Source of the DNA: Burkholderiales bacterium
GTDB lineage: Bacteria; Pseudomonadota; Gammaproteobacteria; Burkholderiales; Burkholderiaceae_C
Assembly: GCA_947381415.1 (NCBI GenBank)
Contig: CANCVB010000002.1
Location: forward strand, 106,487 to 170,486
Direction of reading: 5' to 3'
DNA: 64,000 nt
Within the stretch, counting starts at the first letter, position 1; every line of letters starts with the position of its first letter. Below are positions 26,343 to 38,129 of the stretch, piece after piece. Below the pieces are notes generated by a model. It was not told the DNA's origin. It saw only the letters and a program-made list of their open reading frames with translations, and searched no databases. The position numbers and the translations under genes were made by a program.

Positions 26343-27588
26343 GGTGAGGTTCTTTAGAGGGTGGAGATTCGCGAGGTAATTCATCAGATTTTGCAGCATC
26401 CGTCGTGAATGCCTCGTCGGTGCCGGCTTTCACCAAAGCACCGACACGCACACCCAGCAAACGCAAGCGTCTTTTCATGTCCACCCGCTTTAAACATAAC
26501 CCCCCTACGTGGCGAATTTCCATGGGGTTGGCGGTGTAGTGGTCTATGGTTTGGTCGCGGGTCACGCTTTGAAAATTGTCAAAGCGCAATTTGATGCCAA
26601 TGGTTTTGCCCACATAACCTTTGCGTTGCAAATCAGCCGCTACCTGTTGGCATAAACGGGTAAATATCGCACCCAAAGCCGCGCGGTCGTGCACCACATG
26701 CAGGTCTTTGTCAAACGTGGTCTCACGGCTCATGGACACCGGTTCGCTCTCGGTCACCACAGGACGCTCATCACGCCCATGGGCTGCATCACACAGCCAA
26801 GCACCATAGCTTTTCCCAAAATGTTGCATCAACCAATCACGTTCTTTGGCTGCCAAATCACCAATGGTGTGAATGCCATGGGCTTGCAGTTTTTCGTCTG
26901 CTTTGGGTCCTATGCCATTGATCTTGCGACACGCCAGTGGCCAAATGTTGCGCTGCAAGTCGTGTTCGTAAAGTATCGAAATGCCATTGGGTTTGTTCAA
27001 CTCACTGGCCATCTTGGCCAACAGTTTGTTGGGCGCTACGCCAATTGAGCAAGTCAGACCCGTGTGGTCTGTGATGGTTTTTTGAATCAGCCTGGCCAAG
27101 GACTTGCCGCCCTCGCGCTGCCCCCCCGGTACGTCGGTGAAGTCAATGTAAATTTCATCCACACCACGGTCTTCGACGATGGGTGCGATGTCGCGAACAA
27201 TGTCTTTGAAGGTACGAGAGTAGTGCCGATACTGCTCAAAATCCACCGGCAACAAAATAGCATCGGGACACAATTTGGCAGCCTTCATCACACCCATGGC
27301 CGATCCGACACCAAAGACACGCGCGGCATAGGTGGCGGTGGTGATGACACCACGACCGGTGTAAGCCCTGAGCCGAGGAAATGCCGCAACAGGAATATCC
27401 GCCAAATCGGCAGAGGTCCATTCCCGCTCGGGTTCAAGCGTGCGCATGCGCCCCAACACATCATCCTCACGGCGGCGGCCACCGCCTATGACCACCGGCA
27501 AACCTTTGAGCTGTGGGTAGCGAAGCAATTCCACCGACGCAAAAAATGCGTCCATGTCCAAATGGGCAATGCGACGCATCACAGCCAT
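26320..27588 (-). CDS. dinB: DNA polymerase IV
   Basis: 422 residues. Y-family motifs: HLDMDAFFASVE with the catalytic Asp and steric-gate region, VDEIYIDFTD with the second acidic pair, the GVAPNKLLAKMASE helix and INGIGPKADEKL helix-hairpin-helix. The extra GGGRRREDD insertion after VVIG is not in E. coli. The C-terminus ends in QADLF, which matches a beta-clamp binding motif. Performs error-prone translesion synthesis. No clear LexA box was found upstream. ATG 27579 is an alternative start. Confidence 0.93.
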   Translation of the reverse strand: MAVMRRIAHLDMDAFFASVELLRYPQLKGLPVVIGGGRRREDDVLGRMRTLEPEREWTSADLADIPVAAFPRLRAYTGRGVITTATYAARVFGVGSAMGVMKAAKLCPDAILLPVDFEQYRHYSRTFKDIVRDIAPIVEDRGVDEIYIDFTDVPGGQREGGKSLARLIQKTITDHTGLTCSIGVAPNKLLAKMASELNKPNGISILYEHDLQRNIWPLACRKINGIGPKADEKLQAHGIHTIGDLAAKERDWLMQHFGKSYGAWLCDAAHGRDERPVVTESEPVSMSRETTFDKDLHVVHDRAALGAIFTRLCQQVAADLQRKGYVGKTIGIKLRFDNFQSVTRDQTIDHYTANPMEIRHVGGLCLKRVDMKRRLRLLGVRVGALVKAGTDEAFTTDAAKSDELPRESPPSKEPHHEQADLF

Positions 27589-27608
27589 TCACGCGGGTAT
27601 GACAAGGT

Positions 27609-28760
27609 TCAGGTGGGAAAGGTTCCTGGTAACAAAATGTTGCGGTCGACCGTGTTGATATCTGTATGACCGCAAAACGCCATGCTCAGCGAAAGTTCGT
27701 TATGGATGATTTGCAAAGCTTTGGTCAAGCCGGCTTCACCCATGGCGCCAATGCCATACAACATGGCGCGACCAATATAAACACCTTGTGCGCCCAAAGC
27801 TTTGGCTTTGAGAACGTCTTGTCCGCTGCGAATACCACCGTCCATATGCACTTCAATGTCTTTGCCTACGGCATCCACAATGGCAGGTAAGGCATTGATG
27901 CTGGAGTCAGCGCCGTCTAACTGGCGGCCACCGTGGTTGGAGACGATCAGCGCGTCTGCACCGCTTTGCACCGCCAGACGTGCATCTTCCACGTCTTGAA
28001 TACCTTTCAAAATCAGCTTGCCACCCCACAGTTTTTTCACCCACTCAACATCCGCCCAATTCAGGGTGGGGTCAAATTGTCGGCTGGTCCACTCACCCAA
28101 GGAGCTCATGTCGTTGATGCCATCGACATGACCGACGATATTGCCAAATTGGCGTCGGGAGGTATTGAGCATCCCCATGCACCATTGGGGCTTGGTCATG
28201 AGATTGATCAGGTTGGCGATGGTGGGTTTGGGCGGGGCAGACAAACCGTTTTTCATGTCTTTATGGCGTTGTCCCAAAATCTGCAAGTCCAGTGTCAACA
28301 CCAAGGCCGAACAACCCGCAACTTTGGCGCGCTCAATCAGGCGCGCCACAAATTCACGGTCACGCATCACATAGAGTTGGAACCAAAAACCTGCACCGGC
28401 ATGTTGCGCCACATCTTCAATGGAGCAAATGCTCATGGTGGACAAGGTAAAGGGGATGCCAAATTTTTTGGCAGCGCGCGCTGCCAAAATTTCGCCATCG
28501 GCATGTTGCATACCAATCATGCCAGTGGGTGCAATCGCCACAGGCATGGCCGTTTGTTGACCAATCATGGTGGTGGCGGTGTTTCTGCCCTCCATATTGA
28601 CGGCCACACGCTGGCGAAATTTGATTTTTTGAAAATCATCTTCGTTGGCGCGGTAAGTGCCTTCGGTCCAGCTGCCTGAGTCCGCGTAGTCGTAAAACAT
28701 TTTTGGCACACGTTTTTTGGCCAAAGCTTGAAGGTCTGCAATATGGGTGATGACGGTCAT
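27609..28760 (-). CDS. lldD: FMN-dependent alpha-hydroxy-acid oxidase/dehydrogenase (L-lactate type)
   Basis: 383 residues from ATG 28760 (MTVITHIADLQ); 21 extra in-frame residues upstream are not conserved. Family hallmarks: PKMFYDYADSGSWTEGTYRAN, IAPTGMIGMQHADGE, FQLYVMRD, the catalytic-base block VSNHGGRQLDGA and the FMN phosphate site HMDGGIRSGQDVLKAKALGAQ. Oxidises L-lactate or another 2-hydroxy acid and feeds quinone or O2. LldD assignment over other members of the family is tentative. Confidence 0.85.
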   Translation of the reverse strand: MTVITHIADLQALAKKRVPKMFYDYADSGSWTEGTYRANEDDFQKIKFRQRVAVNMEGRNTATTMIGQQTAMPVAIAPTGMIGMQHADGEILAARAAKKFGIPFTLSTMSICSIEDVAQHAGAGFWFQLYVMRDREFVARLIERAKVAGCSALVLTLDLQILGQRHKDMKNGLSAPPKPTIANLINLMTKPQWCMGMLNTSRRQFGNIVGHVDGINDMSSLGEWTSRQFDPTLNWADVEWVKKLWGGKLILKGIQDVEDARLAVQSGADALIVSNHGGRQLDGADSSINALPAIVDAVGKDIEVHMDGGIRSGQDVLKAKALGAQGVYIGRAMLYGIGAMGEAGLTKALQIIHNELSLSMAFCGHTDINTVDRNILLPGTFPT

Positions 28761-28897
28761 GGGACGCTCCTGATCAAACTGCCACGATGTTAGCCGCACC
28801 CGGCCCTGGGCACTGTCGCCCATATTCCGCTGGGTTGTCGATCTGTTGAGGCCACAGAGATAGGATGCGGGTTTTGCTCACCCAAGGTCAGCCTCGC

Positions 28898-30064
28898 ATG
28901 TCGCTCTTCAAAGATTTTTCCGTTTCAACCGTGTTTGCAGGGGCTGTGACGGTGATGGTGGGTTTCACCAGTTCGGTCGCCGTGGTATTCCATGCCGCAC
29001 AGTCAGCGGGCGCAGATGCGGCACAAATGGCGTCATGGATTTGGGCCTTGGGGTTGGGCATGGGGATCACCTGCGTGGCCCTGTCTTGGCGCTACCGACA
29101 ACCGGTGGTCACGGCATGGTCAACACCGGGTGCAGCCATGTTGATCACTGCTGCCAGCGGTATGTCGATGGCAGAGGTGGTCGGTGCGTTTGTGGTGTCT
29201 TCGTTGCTGGTTACCGCAGTCGGTTTTAGCGGTGTGTTTGAGCGCTTCATGCACCGCATCCCTTTGCCCTTGGCCGCTGGCATGTTGGCCGGTGTGCTGT
29301 TGCGTTTGGGCTTGGATGTGTTCGTCAGCATGTCACAGCAGTGGCCCTTGCCTTTGCTGATGACGGTGGTGTATTTGCTGGCCAGACGCTGGCAACCGCG
29401 ATATGCGGTGGTGTTGTCCTTGTTGGCGGGTACTGCGCTTGCCGCATGGCAAGGTGATGTGCATTGGCAAAGCATTGATTGGCAATGGGCGCAACCGGTG
29501 TGGGTGACCCCCGCCTTCAGTGTGTCCGCTTTGATAGGCATGGCTTTGCCGTTGTTCATCATCACCATGGCTGCTCAAAATATTCCGGGTGTGGCGGCCA
29601 TGCGTGCCCATGGCTACGCGCCACCTCTTTCACCGGTGATGGGGTGGATAGGTGTGGTGAATCTGCTGTTGGCACCGTTTGGTGCATTTGCCTTGAATTT
29701 GGCTGCCATCACGGCTTCGATTTGTTCCAGTGAAGAGGCGCATACCGACAAACATAAACGCTATACCGCGGCGATCAGTGCGGGCATTTTTTACATTCTG
29801 ATGGGCTTGGCAGGAGCGTCGGTGGTGAGTTTGTTTGCGGCTTTGCCCAAAGCCTTGGTGATGGTGATCGCAGGCTTGGCCTTGTTTGGCACGATTGCCA
29901 ATGCCTTGGCCAATGCCTTGGATGACATTGCGATCCGCGAACCCGCTTTCATCACCTTTTTGGTGACAGCGTCGGGTTTCACGCTGTGGGGTATTGGTGC
30001 GGCTTTTTGGGGTCTGGTGGCGGGCGCCATCGCTTGGGCTTTGTCACCTCACCCCAGGGCTTAA
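28898..30064 (+). CDS. benE: BenE-family benzoate/H+ symporter
   Basis: 388 residues from ATG 28898 (MSLFKDFSVSTVFAG). About 11-12 transmembrane segments, with the BenE pattern AGAVTVMVGFTSSVAVVF and WSTPGAAMLITAA near the N-terminus. BenE proteins take up benzoate with protons, but no benABCD or other benzoate genes are in the window, so the natural substrate could be another aromatic acid. Start 28865 is possible but adds non-family residues. The stop overlaps that of the converging acyl-CoA synthetase. Confidence 0.85.
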   Translation: MSLFKDFSVSTVFAGAVTVMVGFTSSVAVVFHAAQSAGADAAQMASWIWALGLGMGITCVALSWRYRQPVVTAWSTPGAAMLITAASGMSMAEVVGAFVVSSLLVTAVGFSGVFERFMHRIPLPLAAGMLAGVLLRLGLDVFVSMSQQWPLPLLMTVVYLLARRWQPRYAVVLSLLAGTALAAWQGDVHWQSIDWQWAQPVWVTPAFSVSALIGMALPLFIITMAAQNIPGVAAMRAHGYAPPLSPVMGWIGVVNLLLAPFGAFALNLAAITASICSSEEAHTDKHKRYTAAISAGIFYILMGLAGASVVSLFAALPKALVMVIAGLALFGTIANALANALDDIAIREPAFITFLVTASGFTLWGIGAAFWGLVAGAIAWALSPHPRA

Positions 30065-31743
30065 GACCACACCACGTTGCTGCTTTTGGCGTACCAGTTA
30101 TCAATGTGGTGTTGCACCGAGTATTCGATATGGCTACGCTTGATTTTCATGGTGGGCGTGAGACAACCGTTTTCGATGCTCCAAGGTTTGTCGGCAATGA
30201 CCAGCATTTTGAGACGCTCGTAATCTGCGATGTGGCGGTTCACCTCGGCCAGTAAATCGGTTAATGCTTGCTCTACTTGTGCGCGCACTTCTTTTTGCGA
30301 GAGTTTGGGACGCAAATCTTCGGCCAAGACCACCAAGGCATAGGCCGCGTCAAAGCCTGAACCCGACACCATGGATAACTCAATCATGGGGTGGGCATTG
30401 AGCAGGTTTTCAATGGGTGCAGGGGCCACATACTTGCCTTTGCTGGTTTTGAAAAGCTCTTTAAGTCGACCGGTGATTTTCAGTTGGCCATCAGGGCGCT
30501 GTGACCCTAAGTCACCGGTTTTGAAGAAGCCATCATCGGTGAAGCTTTGTGCATCAAGGTCAGGGCGCTTGTAGTAGCCCACCATCTGGCCAGGCGACTT
30601 GATCAGGATTTCACCTTCGCTGCTGATACGTACTTGCACACCTTCATAGGGAATACCAACATAACCAGGTTCGTTGTAAGTGTCGTCGGAACTGTGTGAA
30701 TAGGCAAAATCTTCCGTCATCGCATAACCCTCGACCAAGTTCAAACCCAGTCGTCGGTACCAGCGAATCAATTCGGGAGGCAGCGGTGCAGAGCCGCTGC
30801 CAGCCATTTCTACTTTGTCCAAGCCCAAGCCTGTCAACACTTTCTTGGCCACGACTTTGCCAATGAATGGCAATGACAGCAACAGATTGAGTTTGCGAGC
30901 GGGCATTTTGGCAAACACACCTTGCTGGAACTTCAGCCACAAACGCGGTACCGATACAAAAATGGTGGGCTGCGCGCGGTTCAGGTCTTGGATAAAGGTG
31001 TCTAAGCTTTCCGCAAAATACATGTGGATGTGGCCATGCACAAGCGCCACTGTTTCAGCCCAAGCCCGTTCGAACACGTGGGCCAAAGGGAGATACGACA
31101 GCATGCGGTGGTCGCGGCCATGACCTAAGTTGTCATCGATGCGTTTGGCGATGCCATGACCAACTGCGCTGATGCGTGCAAAGTTATGCATCGCCCCTTT
31201 GGGTTGTCCGGTCGAGCCCGAGGTGTAAATGATCATGGCCAAGTCGTTATCGTCGCGCAACACCTCACCTTGCAAGGGCTGTGTGCGGGCGATGATGGCG
31301 TCCCATGTGTCATAAGGCGTGTTGGGCGCCAAAGGCAAGGCAATGCGAGGAAGATGCTCGGGCACACCCGCGGCTTGCTTGTGCCATTCATCGAGTTTGC
31401 CCACGAACAACAAACTGGACTCGCTGTGCTCCAAAACAAACTTCACCGTGTCAGCGCTTTCCGTCGGGAAGATAGCCACCGTGGTGTAACCCGCCATCCA
31501 AATCGCCATTTCAGCCATGAAAAAGTGCGCACAGTTTTTGGACAACAAGGCTACTTTGGCACCGTGGGGGAGTCCCAGGGTTTTGAGGTGAGCGGCCATG
31601 CGGCGCGATTCATCGACGCATTGAGCCCATGTGTAGTCCACCACCTGACCATGCCCTGTCGGTTGGGTCAGAAAGACTTTGTCAGCGAGGTTTTTTTCGT
31701 GCTGGTAAATGCATTCCAGCACAGATGTCACGGGGGATGTCAT
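30061..31743 (-). CDS. AMP-dependent long-chain acyl-CoA synthetase (FadD15-like)
   Basis: 560 residues. Adenylate-forming motifs: MIIYTSGSTGQPKGAMHNF phosphate loop, GYAMTEDFAYSHSS, and the hinge TGDLGSQRPDGQLKITGRLKELFKTSKGKYVAP with the catalytic lysine area near the end. The LSYLPLAHVFERAWAE segment is typical of long-chain fatty acid CoA ligases. It activates a fatty or aromatic acid with ATP and CoA. The C-terminal motif is more divergent than in FadD. Isolated monocistronic gene. Confidence 0.88.
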   Translation of the reverse strand: MTSPVTSVLECIYQHEKNLADKVFLTQPTGHGQVVDYTWAQCVDESRRMAAHLKTLGLPHGAKVALLSKNCAHFFMAEMAIWMAGYTTVAIFPTESADTVKFVLEHSESSLLFVGKLDEWHKQAAGVPEHLPRIALPLAPNTPYDTWDAIIARTQPLQGEVLRDDNDLAMIIYTSGSTGQPKGAMHNFARISAVGHGIAKRIDDNLGHGRDHRMLSYLPLAHVFERAWAETVALVHGHIHMYFAESLDTFIQDLNRAQPTIFVSVPRLWLKFQQGVFAKMPARKLNLLLSLPFIGKVVAKKVLTGLGLDKVEMAGSGSAPLPPELIRWYRRLGLNLVEGYAMTEDFAYSHSSDDTYNEPGYVGIPYEGVQVRISSEGEILIKSPGQMVGYYKRPDLDAQSFTDDGFFKTGDLGSQRPDGQLKITGRLKELFKTSKGKYVAPAPIENLLNAHPMIELSMVSGSGFDAAYALVVLAEDLRPKLSQKEVRAQVEQALTDLLAEVNRHIADYERLKMLVIADKPWSIENGCLTPTMKIKRSHIEYSVQHHIDNWYAKSSNVVWS

Positions 31744-31834
31744 GTTTGTCTCCAGAGTCGGCTTGAGGTTGCCCTCTTATTCTGAAACCCATTCTAGTGA
31801 CAAAGCCCTGAGCTGGCCCTAAGCGTATTCCTGA

Positions 31835-33289
<1,455 letters not shown>

Positions 33290-33364
33290 GCAGGCATTTT
33301 AGGTGTGGGTTGTCAGGGCTGAAATCAGCATGAGGAAGCATTTAGCGGGATGAAACGACCAAGG

Positions 33365-33760
33365 TCATGTTTGAGCAAGTGCCATTGCGGTATCGGGAAA
33401 GGCCTTCAACAACTGCTTGTCCGCGGTCACCATGCGCACATTCAGGTGCTGAGCCAAGGCCACATACTCACAGTCGTAAGCCGAGCAGCCACTGTCTTTG
33501 GACAGGCGCAACACCTGCAAGGGAGAAACATCGTATTCGTTGTCTGCCAGCAAATCCTGGGCACTTTGGTGCATCACGATGGCCTGCTCTAGGCTCAGCA
33601 TGCCTTGCCGCATGTAAGTCGCCAAGATATTGCGAAATTCGCTTTGCCAAAGCCTAGGTACAACCCATTCAGCATCGCTCAACAACAGGCTTTCGGCTCT
33701 TGCAGTGTGTGGCCCAGGTAGGTAGAGATAAGCCACCACATTGACGTCAACCACGATCAT
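33365..33760 (-). CDS. VapC-like PIN-domain toxin
   Basis: 131 residues from ATG 33760. The PIN nuclease acids are all visible: Asp in MIVVDVNVVAYL, Glu in LWQSEFRNIL, Asp in SAYDCEYVALA and Asp in VTADKQLL. Likely a ribonuclease toxin of a type II system. Translation is coupled to the upstream antitoxin by a 4-bp ATGA overlap. A longer frame upstream covers the antitoxin gene and is not used. Confidence 0.88.
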   Translation of the reverse strand: MIVVDVNVVAYLYLPGPHTARAESLLLSDAEWVVPRLWQSEFRNILATYMRQGMLSLEQAIVMHQSAQDLLADNEYDVSPLQVLRLSKDSGCSAYDCEYVALAQHLNVRMVTADKQLLKAFPDTAMALAQT

Positions 33761-34002
33761 GGGCGACCGGTCTGTTTGAATTGGTCGATGTCCTCTGGCT
33801 GGAACTGCTGTCCATTCAAGGCCTCTCGGACGATTTGGGCTTTGCTGGCGTGGGCGATGGCAGATGTTTTGCGGGGCAACAAAACGGTTTCCAAGCATGC
33901 AATGGCTTCGCTGTTGATGCTGCGGCGGTTGGTTTCGGCTGAAGATTTCAGCTGTGTGTAGACATTTTCAGGAATGCCTTTCAAGGTGATGGTCGTGGAC
34001 AT
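33757..34002 (-). CDS. Ribbon-helix-helix antitoxin partner of PIN toxin (FitA-like)
   Basis: 81 residues from ATG 34002 (MSTTITLKGIPENVYTQLKSSAE). The N-terminus is a ribbon-helix-helix DNA-binding fold with the NRRSINSEAIACLE helix of the FitA/Arc class; the C-terminus (EDIDQFKQTGRP) is likely the toxin-inhibiting tail. Presumed to neutralise the PIN toxin and repress its own operon. GAGCGAACATG-like spacing gives a plausible ribosome site. Confidence 0.87.
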   Translation of the reverse strand: MSTTITLKGIPENVYTQLKSSAETNRRSINSEAIACLETVLLPRKTSAIAHASKAQIVREALNGQQFQPEDIDQFKQTGRP

Positions 34003-34144
34003 GTTCGCTCCTGTCTCAATGGTTCCATTTTGGTTCCAAAGTGAATCCAGGTCAAGAGAGACTGTAAGCCAAGCCATTGAACTTCAGTGCTAAATTCCCG
34101 CCCAACCCTCAGACAGGGAAACAATTTTTTTGGGGATCATCATC

Positions 34145-34345
34145 ATGTGGAAACTTGCACTGGGATTTGTGGCGTTCGCGGCTTTGGCACTGTTTGTCAT
34201 TTTCAAAGCGGGTGACAGCGTGGACATGGGCGGTGAGAAACACGGCAGTGAAATGAGCCACGAAGTCGAACCCGCCAAGGCGGCACCAGCAGCGCCTGCA
34301 GCTGAAGCCCCTGCAGCGGCGCCGGCGGCACCAGCTGGAAAGTAA
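34145..34345 (+). CDS. Small single-span membrane protein, Ala/Pro-rich tail
   Basis: 66 residues from ATG 34145 with GGGG 9 bases upstream. One hydrophobic helix (WKLALGFVAFAALALFVIF, residues 2-20) is followed by KAGDSVDMGGEKHG and a C-terminal stretch made largely of Ala and Pro. No catalytic motif. Likely anchored in the inner membrane with a short flexible tail. Unknown function; lies between the toxin-antitoxin pair and ppc. Confidence 0.65.
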   Translation: MWKLALGFVAFAALALFVIFKAGDSVDMGGEKHGSEMSHEVEPAKAAPAAPAAEAPAAAPAAPAGK

Positions 34346-34356
34346 GCATCGCCGGC

Positions 34357-37143
34357 TTAGCCGGTGTTTCGCAAACCTGCCGCAATCCCGTTGATGGACA
34401 AGTGGATGCCACGCTGCGCCCGCTCGTCGGTGATGCCCGCGCGGTGGCGGCGAATCAATTCCACCTGCAAATGGTGCAGCGGGTCGATATAGGGAAAGCG
34501 GTGCTTGATGGAGCGCGCCAATGCGGCGTTGTTGGCCAGTCGTTGCTTGGCCCCGGTGATGAGTTGCAAGGCTTGCGCCGTGAGTTGCCATTCGGTTTCA
34601 ATGGCTTTGAAAATCTTTTTGCGCAAGCGAACATCCGTCACCAACTCGGCGTAGCGTGAAGCCAGCGCCAAATCGCTTTTGGCCATGACCATGTCGATGT
34701 TGGAGAGCAAGGTGCGGAAAAACGGCCATTGCTTCTCCATGCGACGCAACAAAGCCAGGGCTTGTGCGCGGCTCAAGCTGGGGTGGTGCTCCAAGAACTC
34801 TTGCACCGCTGTGCCAAAACCCAGCCACCCTGGCAAGGTCAGGCGACACTGGCCCCAGCTGAACCCCCAGGGAATGGCCCGCAGGTCTTCGATGCGTTGA
34901 GAGGGCTTGCGCGAGGCGGGGCGTGAACCAATGTTGAGGGCGGCAATTTCACGAAGTGGCGTGGCTTCAAAAAAGTAATCGCTAAAGCCTGGTGTGTCGT
35001 ACACCAAATGGCGATAGGCTGAGAAGCTTTGCTCAGACAACAGCTGAGCGGCCTCGATGAAGGCTCTTGGCGCAGCCTTTTGGGTTTGCAACAAACTGGC
35101 CTCCATGGTGGCGGCCACCAGGGTTTCCAGGTTGCGCCGCCCCAAGGCGGGGTTGGCGTATTTGGAGTTGATCACCTCGCCTTGCTCGGTGAGCCGGATT
35201 TGCCCACGCACCGTGCCAGGGGGTTGGGCCAGGATGGCGTCGTAACTCGGCCCACCGCCGCGTCCCACAGTGCCGCCGCGCCCATGGAACAAACGCAGGG
35301 TGATGCCATGCGCGTCTTCCAAGGCTTGGAACACATCCACCAAGGCCAATTCGGCTTGGTAGAGGGACCAGTTGCTGGTGAAGATGCCGCCGTCTTTGTT
35401 GCTGTCCGAGTAGCCCAGCATGATGTCTTGCTCGCTGCTGCTGCGTTGGACCATGGCCGCAATGCCTGGCAGGGCGTAGTAAGCGCGCATGATGTGCGGC
35501 GCTTGTTGCAGGTCTTCGATGGTTTCAAACAGCGGCGACACAATGAGTTCTGCCACGCCGCCTGCCGCCAAGGTGCCGTTGAACAAACCCGTTTCTTTTT
35601 GCAAGACCAGCACTTCCAGCAAATCGCTCACACTTTCGGTGTGGCTGATGATGGCGTGGCGAATCGCATGCGGGCCAAAGTCTTGGCGAATGTGGCGAGC
35701 CGTTTCAAAAATGCGCAACTCAGACAGGCTGTGGGCGTTGTAGCCATGGTGGGGGAGGCGCAAGGGACGCGGGTCGTTCAAGACTTGCAGCAGCAATGCT
35801 TGGCGCGCCTCTTCATCCAGCTTGGCGTAATGGGCTTGGATGCCCGCGACTTGGAGCAACTCGGCCACCACCAATTCATGCTGGTCCGAGCTTTGGCGCA
35901 AATCGACCGTGGCCAAATGAAAACCAAACACCTGCACCGCACGCATGAGCGGACGCAAGCGCGGCACGGCCAAGGCTTGCGCGTGCTGGGCGCTCAAAGC
36001 CTCATCCAAGGTGCGTAAATCGGCCAGCAAACTGTCGGCGTCGGGGTAGGGGTTTTGCGGCGGCAAGGCATGTCTCGAAGCTTCCTTGCCTGTCAACTGC
36101 GTCAGCGTGGCCGCCAGCCGCGCGTACATGAAGGTGAGGCTGCGTCTGTAGGGCTCGTCCTGGCGATGGGCGTTGGTGTCGGGGGATGAATCGGCCAAGG
36201 CCTGCAAAGCGGGCGGCACGCCGACCAGCATGGCCGAGGTCGAGAGCTCGCTGCCCAGCCAATGCAGTTCCGTCAGGTAGTGGCGCAAGGCGACTTCACA
36301 CTGGCGCTGCATGGCGTATTGTAAGGTGTCGGCGTTGACGTTGGGGTTGCCATCGCGGTCGCCGCCCATCCATTGGCCCATGCGCAAAAACGGCGCAATC
36401 GCTTGGCCGCCCAAATCGGCTTCCAAGTCGGCGTAGAGCTTGGGAATCTCGGACAAAAACGTGGACTCGTAGTAGCCCATGGCGTTTTCGATTTCATCGG
36501 CCACCGTGAGTTTGGTGAAACGCAGCAAACGGGTTTGCCACAGTTGCAGCACCCGTGCCCGCACTTGTGCGTCAATCTGCGCCAAGGTGCGGGCCGTGGT
36601 GGCGTCAACGGGTCTAGAGGTGACCGCATCTCGCTCTTGCAAACTTTGGGCAATGCCGCGCTCGGCATCCAAAATGCTTTTGCGCTGCACCTCGGTGGGG
36701 TGGGCGGTCAAGACGGGGGAGAGGTGGGCGTGGTTCAAGGCCTGGCGAACGGCCTTGGCGGTCCACCCCGCGGATTTGAGTTTGCCCAAGGCCTGCGCGA
36801 TGCTGCCTGCACGCACATGGCCTGCCCTGTCGTGGAGTTGTTGTCGACGGATGTGGTGTTGGTCTTCCGCCAAATTGGCCAAATGGCTGAAATAGGTGAA
36901 GGCGCGGATCACGCTCACCGCTTGTTCGCTGGACAGCGAAGCCAGTTGTTTTTTCAGTGCTTTGCCAGCCAAGGCGTCGGCGTCGCGGCGAAAGGCGACG
37001 GACAAACGTCGGATGTGTTCGATCAGTCCGAAGGCCGCGTCGCCCTCTTGTTCGCGAATCACGTCTCCCAGGATGCGTCCCAGCCAGCGAATGTCGTCGA
37101 CCAAAGGGCGATCTTGTTGGGACAGTGGCGAGGAGGCAACCAT
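34357..37143 (-). CDS. ppc: Phosphoenolpyruvate carboxylase
   Basis: 928 residues. Catalytic histidine in [16 protein letters not shown]-binding [28 protein letters not shown], and the C-terminal [26 protein letters not shown] shared by all bacterial PEPC. Carboxylates PEP to oxaloacetate for anaplerosis. Start ATG 37143. Divergent from hemC, with a 53-bp shared control region; the hemC frame extends antisense into ppc but its real start is outside. Confidence 0.96.
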   Translation of the reverse strand: MVASSPLSQQDRPLVDDIRWLGRILGDVIREQEGDAAFGLIEHIRRLSVAFRRDADALAGKALKKQLASLSSEQAVSVIRAFTYFSHLANLAEDQHHIRRQQLHDRAGHVRAGSIAQALGKLKSAGWTAKAVRQALNHAHLSPVLTAHPTEVQRKSILDAERGIAQSLQERDAVTSRPVDATTARTLAQIDAQVRARVLQLWQTRLLRFTKLTVADEIENAMGYYESTFLSEIPKLYADLEADLGGQAIAPFLRMGQWMGGDRDGNPNVNADTLQYAMQRQCEVALRHYLTELHWLGSELSTSAMLVGVPPALQALADSSPDTNAHRQDEPYRRSLTFMYARLAATLTQLTGKEASRHALPPQNPYPDADSLLADLRTLDEALSAQHAQALAVPRLRPLMRAVQVFGFHLATVDLRQSSDQHELVVAELLQVAGIQAHYAKLDEEARQALLLQVLNDPRPLRLPHHGYNAHSLSELRIFETARHIRQDFGPHAIRHAIISHTESVSDLLEVLVLQKETGLFNGTLAAGGVAELIVSPLFETIEDLQQAPHIMRAYYALPGIAAMVQRSSSEQDIMLGYSDSNKDGGIFTSNWSLYQAELALVDVFQALEDAHGITLRLFHGRGGTVGRGGGPSYDAILAQPPGTVRGQIRLTEQGEVINSKYANPALGRRNLETLVAATMEASLLQTQKAAPRAFIEAAQLLSEQSFSAYRHLVYDTPGFSDYFFEATPLREIAALNIGSRPASRKPSQRIEDLRAIPWGFSWGQCRLTLPGWLGFGTAVQEFLEHHPSLSRAQALALLRRMEKQWPFFRTLLSNIDMVMAKSDLALASRYAELVTDVRLRKKIFKAIETEWQLTAQALQLITGAKQRLANNAALARSIKHRFPYIDPLHHLQVELIRRHRAGITDERAQRGIHLSINGIAAGLRNTG

Positions 37144-37196
37144 GGGGGTCCCATGCTAGCATCAGCGCAAGAAATTTCACTGAAACAAGCTTTATT

Positions 37197-38108
37197 TTGA
37201 GTACCGCCCACCTCACCATCGCCACCCGTGAGAGCCGCTTGGCTCTTTGGCAAGCCCATCACATGCAAGACCTGTTGCGTGGCATGGGGCATCAGGTGGA
37301 CATCTTGGGTATGACCACCCAAGGTGACCAAATCCTTGATCGATCGCTGAGCAAAGTCGGCGGCAAAGGCTTGTTTGTCAAAGAACTCGAAGTGGCTTTG
37401 GAAGAAGGCCGCGCAGATTTGGCGGTGCACTCGCTCAAAGACGTCCCCATGGACATGCCCGATGGCTTCGCGTTGGCCTGCGTCATGCAACGTGAAGATC
37501 CCCGCGACGCTTGGGTCTCCCCCCACTACGCCACGCTGCAAGACCTGCCCGAGGGTGCGGTGGTGGGTACTTCCAGCCTGCGCCGAACCGTGTTGCTGCG
37601 TGCGCTGCGGCCCGATGTGCAGATTGAACCTTTGCGAGGCAATTTGGACACCCGCTTGCGCAAGCTCGATGACGGTCAATATGCAGGCATTGTGTTGGCC
37701 GCTGCCGGTTTGAAACGCTTGGGCTTGTCCGAGCGGATTCGCCATATTTTTGCCACCACTGAGATGTTGCCTGCGGCTGGCCAGGGTGCATTGGGTATTG
37801 AAATTCGCAGTGCGCGCGATGATGTTCGTCAAATCTTGGCACCCTTGGCGGATCAAACCACTTGGCTGGCCGTGGCCGCTGAGCGCGCGGTCAGTCGGGC
37901 CATGGGCGGCAGTTGCTCCATGCCCTTAGCGGCGCATGCCGTGGTGCACGGGTCGATGCTAGAAGTGCATGCCGCTTGGGGCAACCCTGAAGACTTGCAT
38001 GCCCCACTTATTCGGGCCCACCACCAAGGCACCGCTACCGATTTGGCACAAGCCGAACAACTGGGTTTGCAAGTGGCTGCGCTTTTGCGTGAACAAGGCG
38101 CCGCTTAA
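37197..38108 (+). CDS. hemC: Porphobilinogen deaminase (hydroxymethylbilane synthase)
   Basis: 303 residues. Starts with [14 protein letters not shown] and contains [20 protein letters not shown], and the dipyrromethane-cofactor cysteine in [28 protein letters not shown] is the hallmark arginine segment. I chose TTG 37197 because no ATG or GTG lies between it and the conserved ATRES segment, and further upstream the frame overlaps ppc. It polymerises four porphobilinogens in haem synthesis. First of hemC-hemD-hemX-hemY. Confidence 0.93.
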   Translation: MSTAHLTIATRESRLALWQAHHMQDLLRGMGHQVDILGMTTQGDQILDRSLSKVGGKGLFVKELEVALEEGRADLAVHSLKDVPMDMPDGFALACVMQREDPRDAWVSPHYATLQDLPEGAVVGTSSLRRTVLLRALRPDVQIEPLRGNLDTRLRKLDDGQYAGIVLAAAGLKRLGLSERIRHIFATTEMLPAAGQGALGIEIRSARDDVRQILAPLADQTTWLAVAAERAVSRAMGGSCSMPLAAHAVVHGSMLEVHAAWGNPEDLHAPLIRAHHQGTATDLAQAEQLGLQVAALLREQGAA

Positions 38109-38129
38109 CAGCAGCGGCTTGCTTTATTC

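Noticed and set aside
35029..36018. A 329-codon open frame antisense to ppc
   Set aside because: Same reasoning: certain ppc on the other strand, Gln/His-rich shadow.
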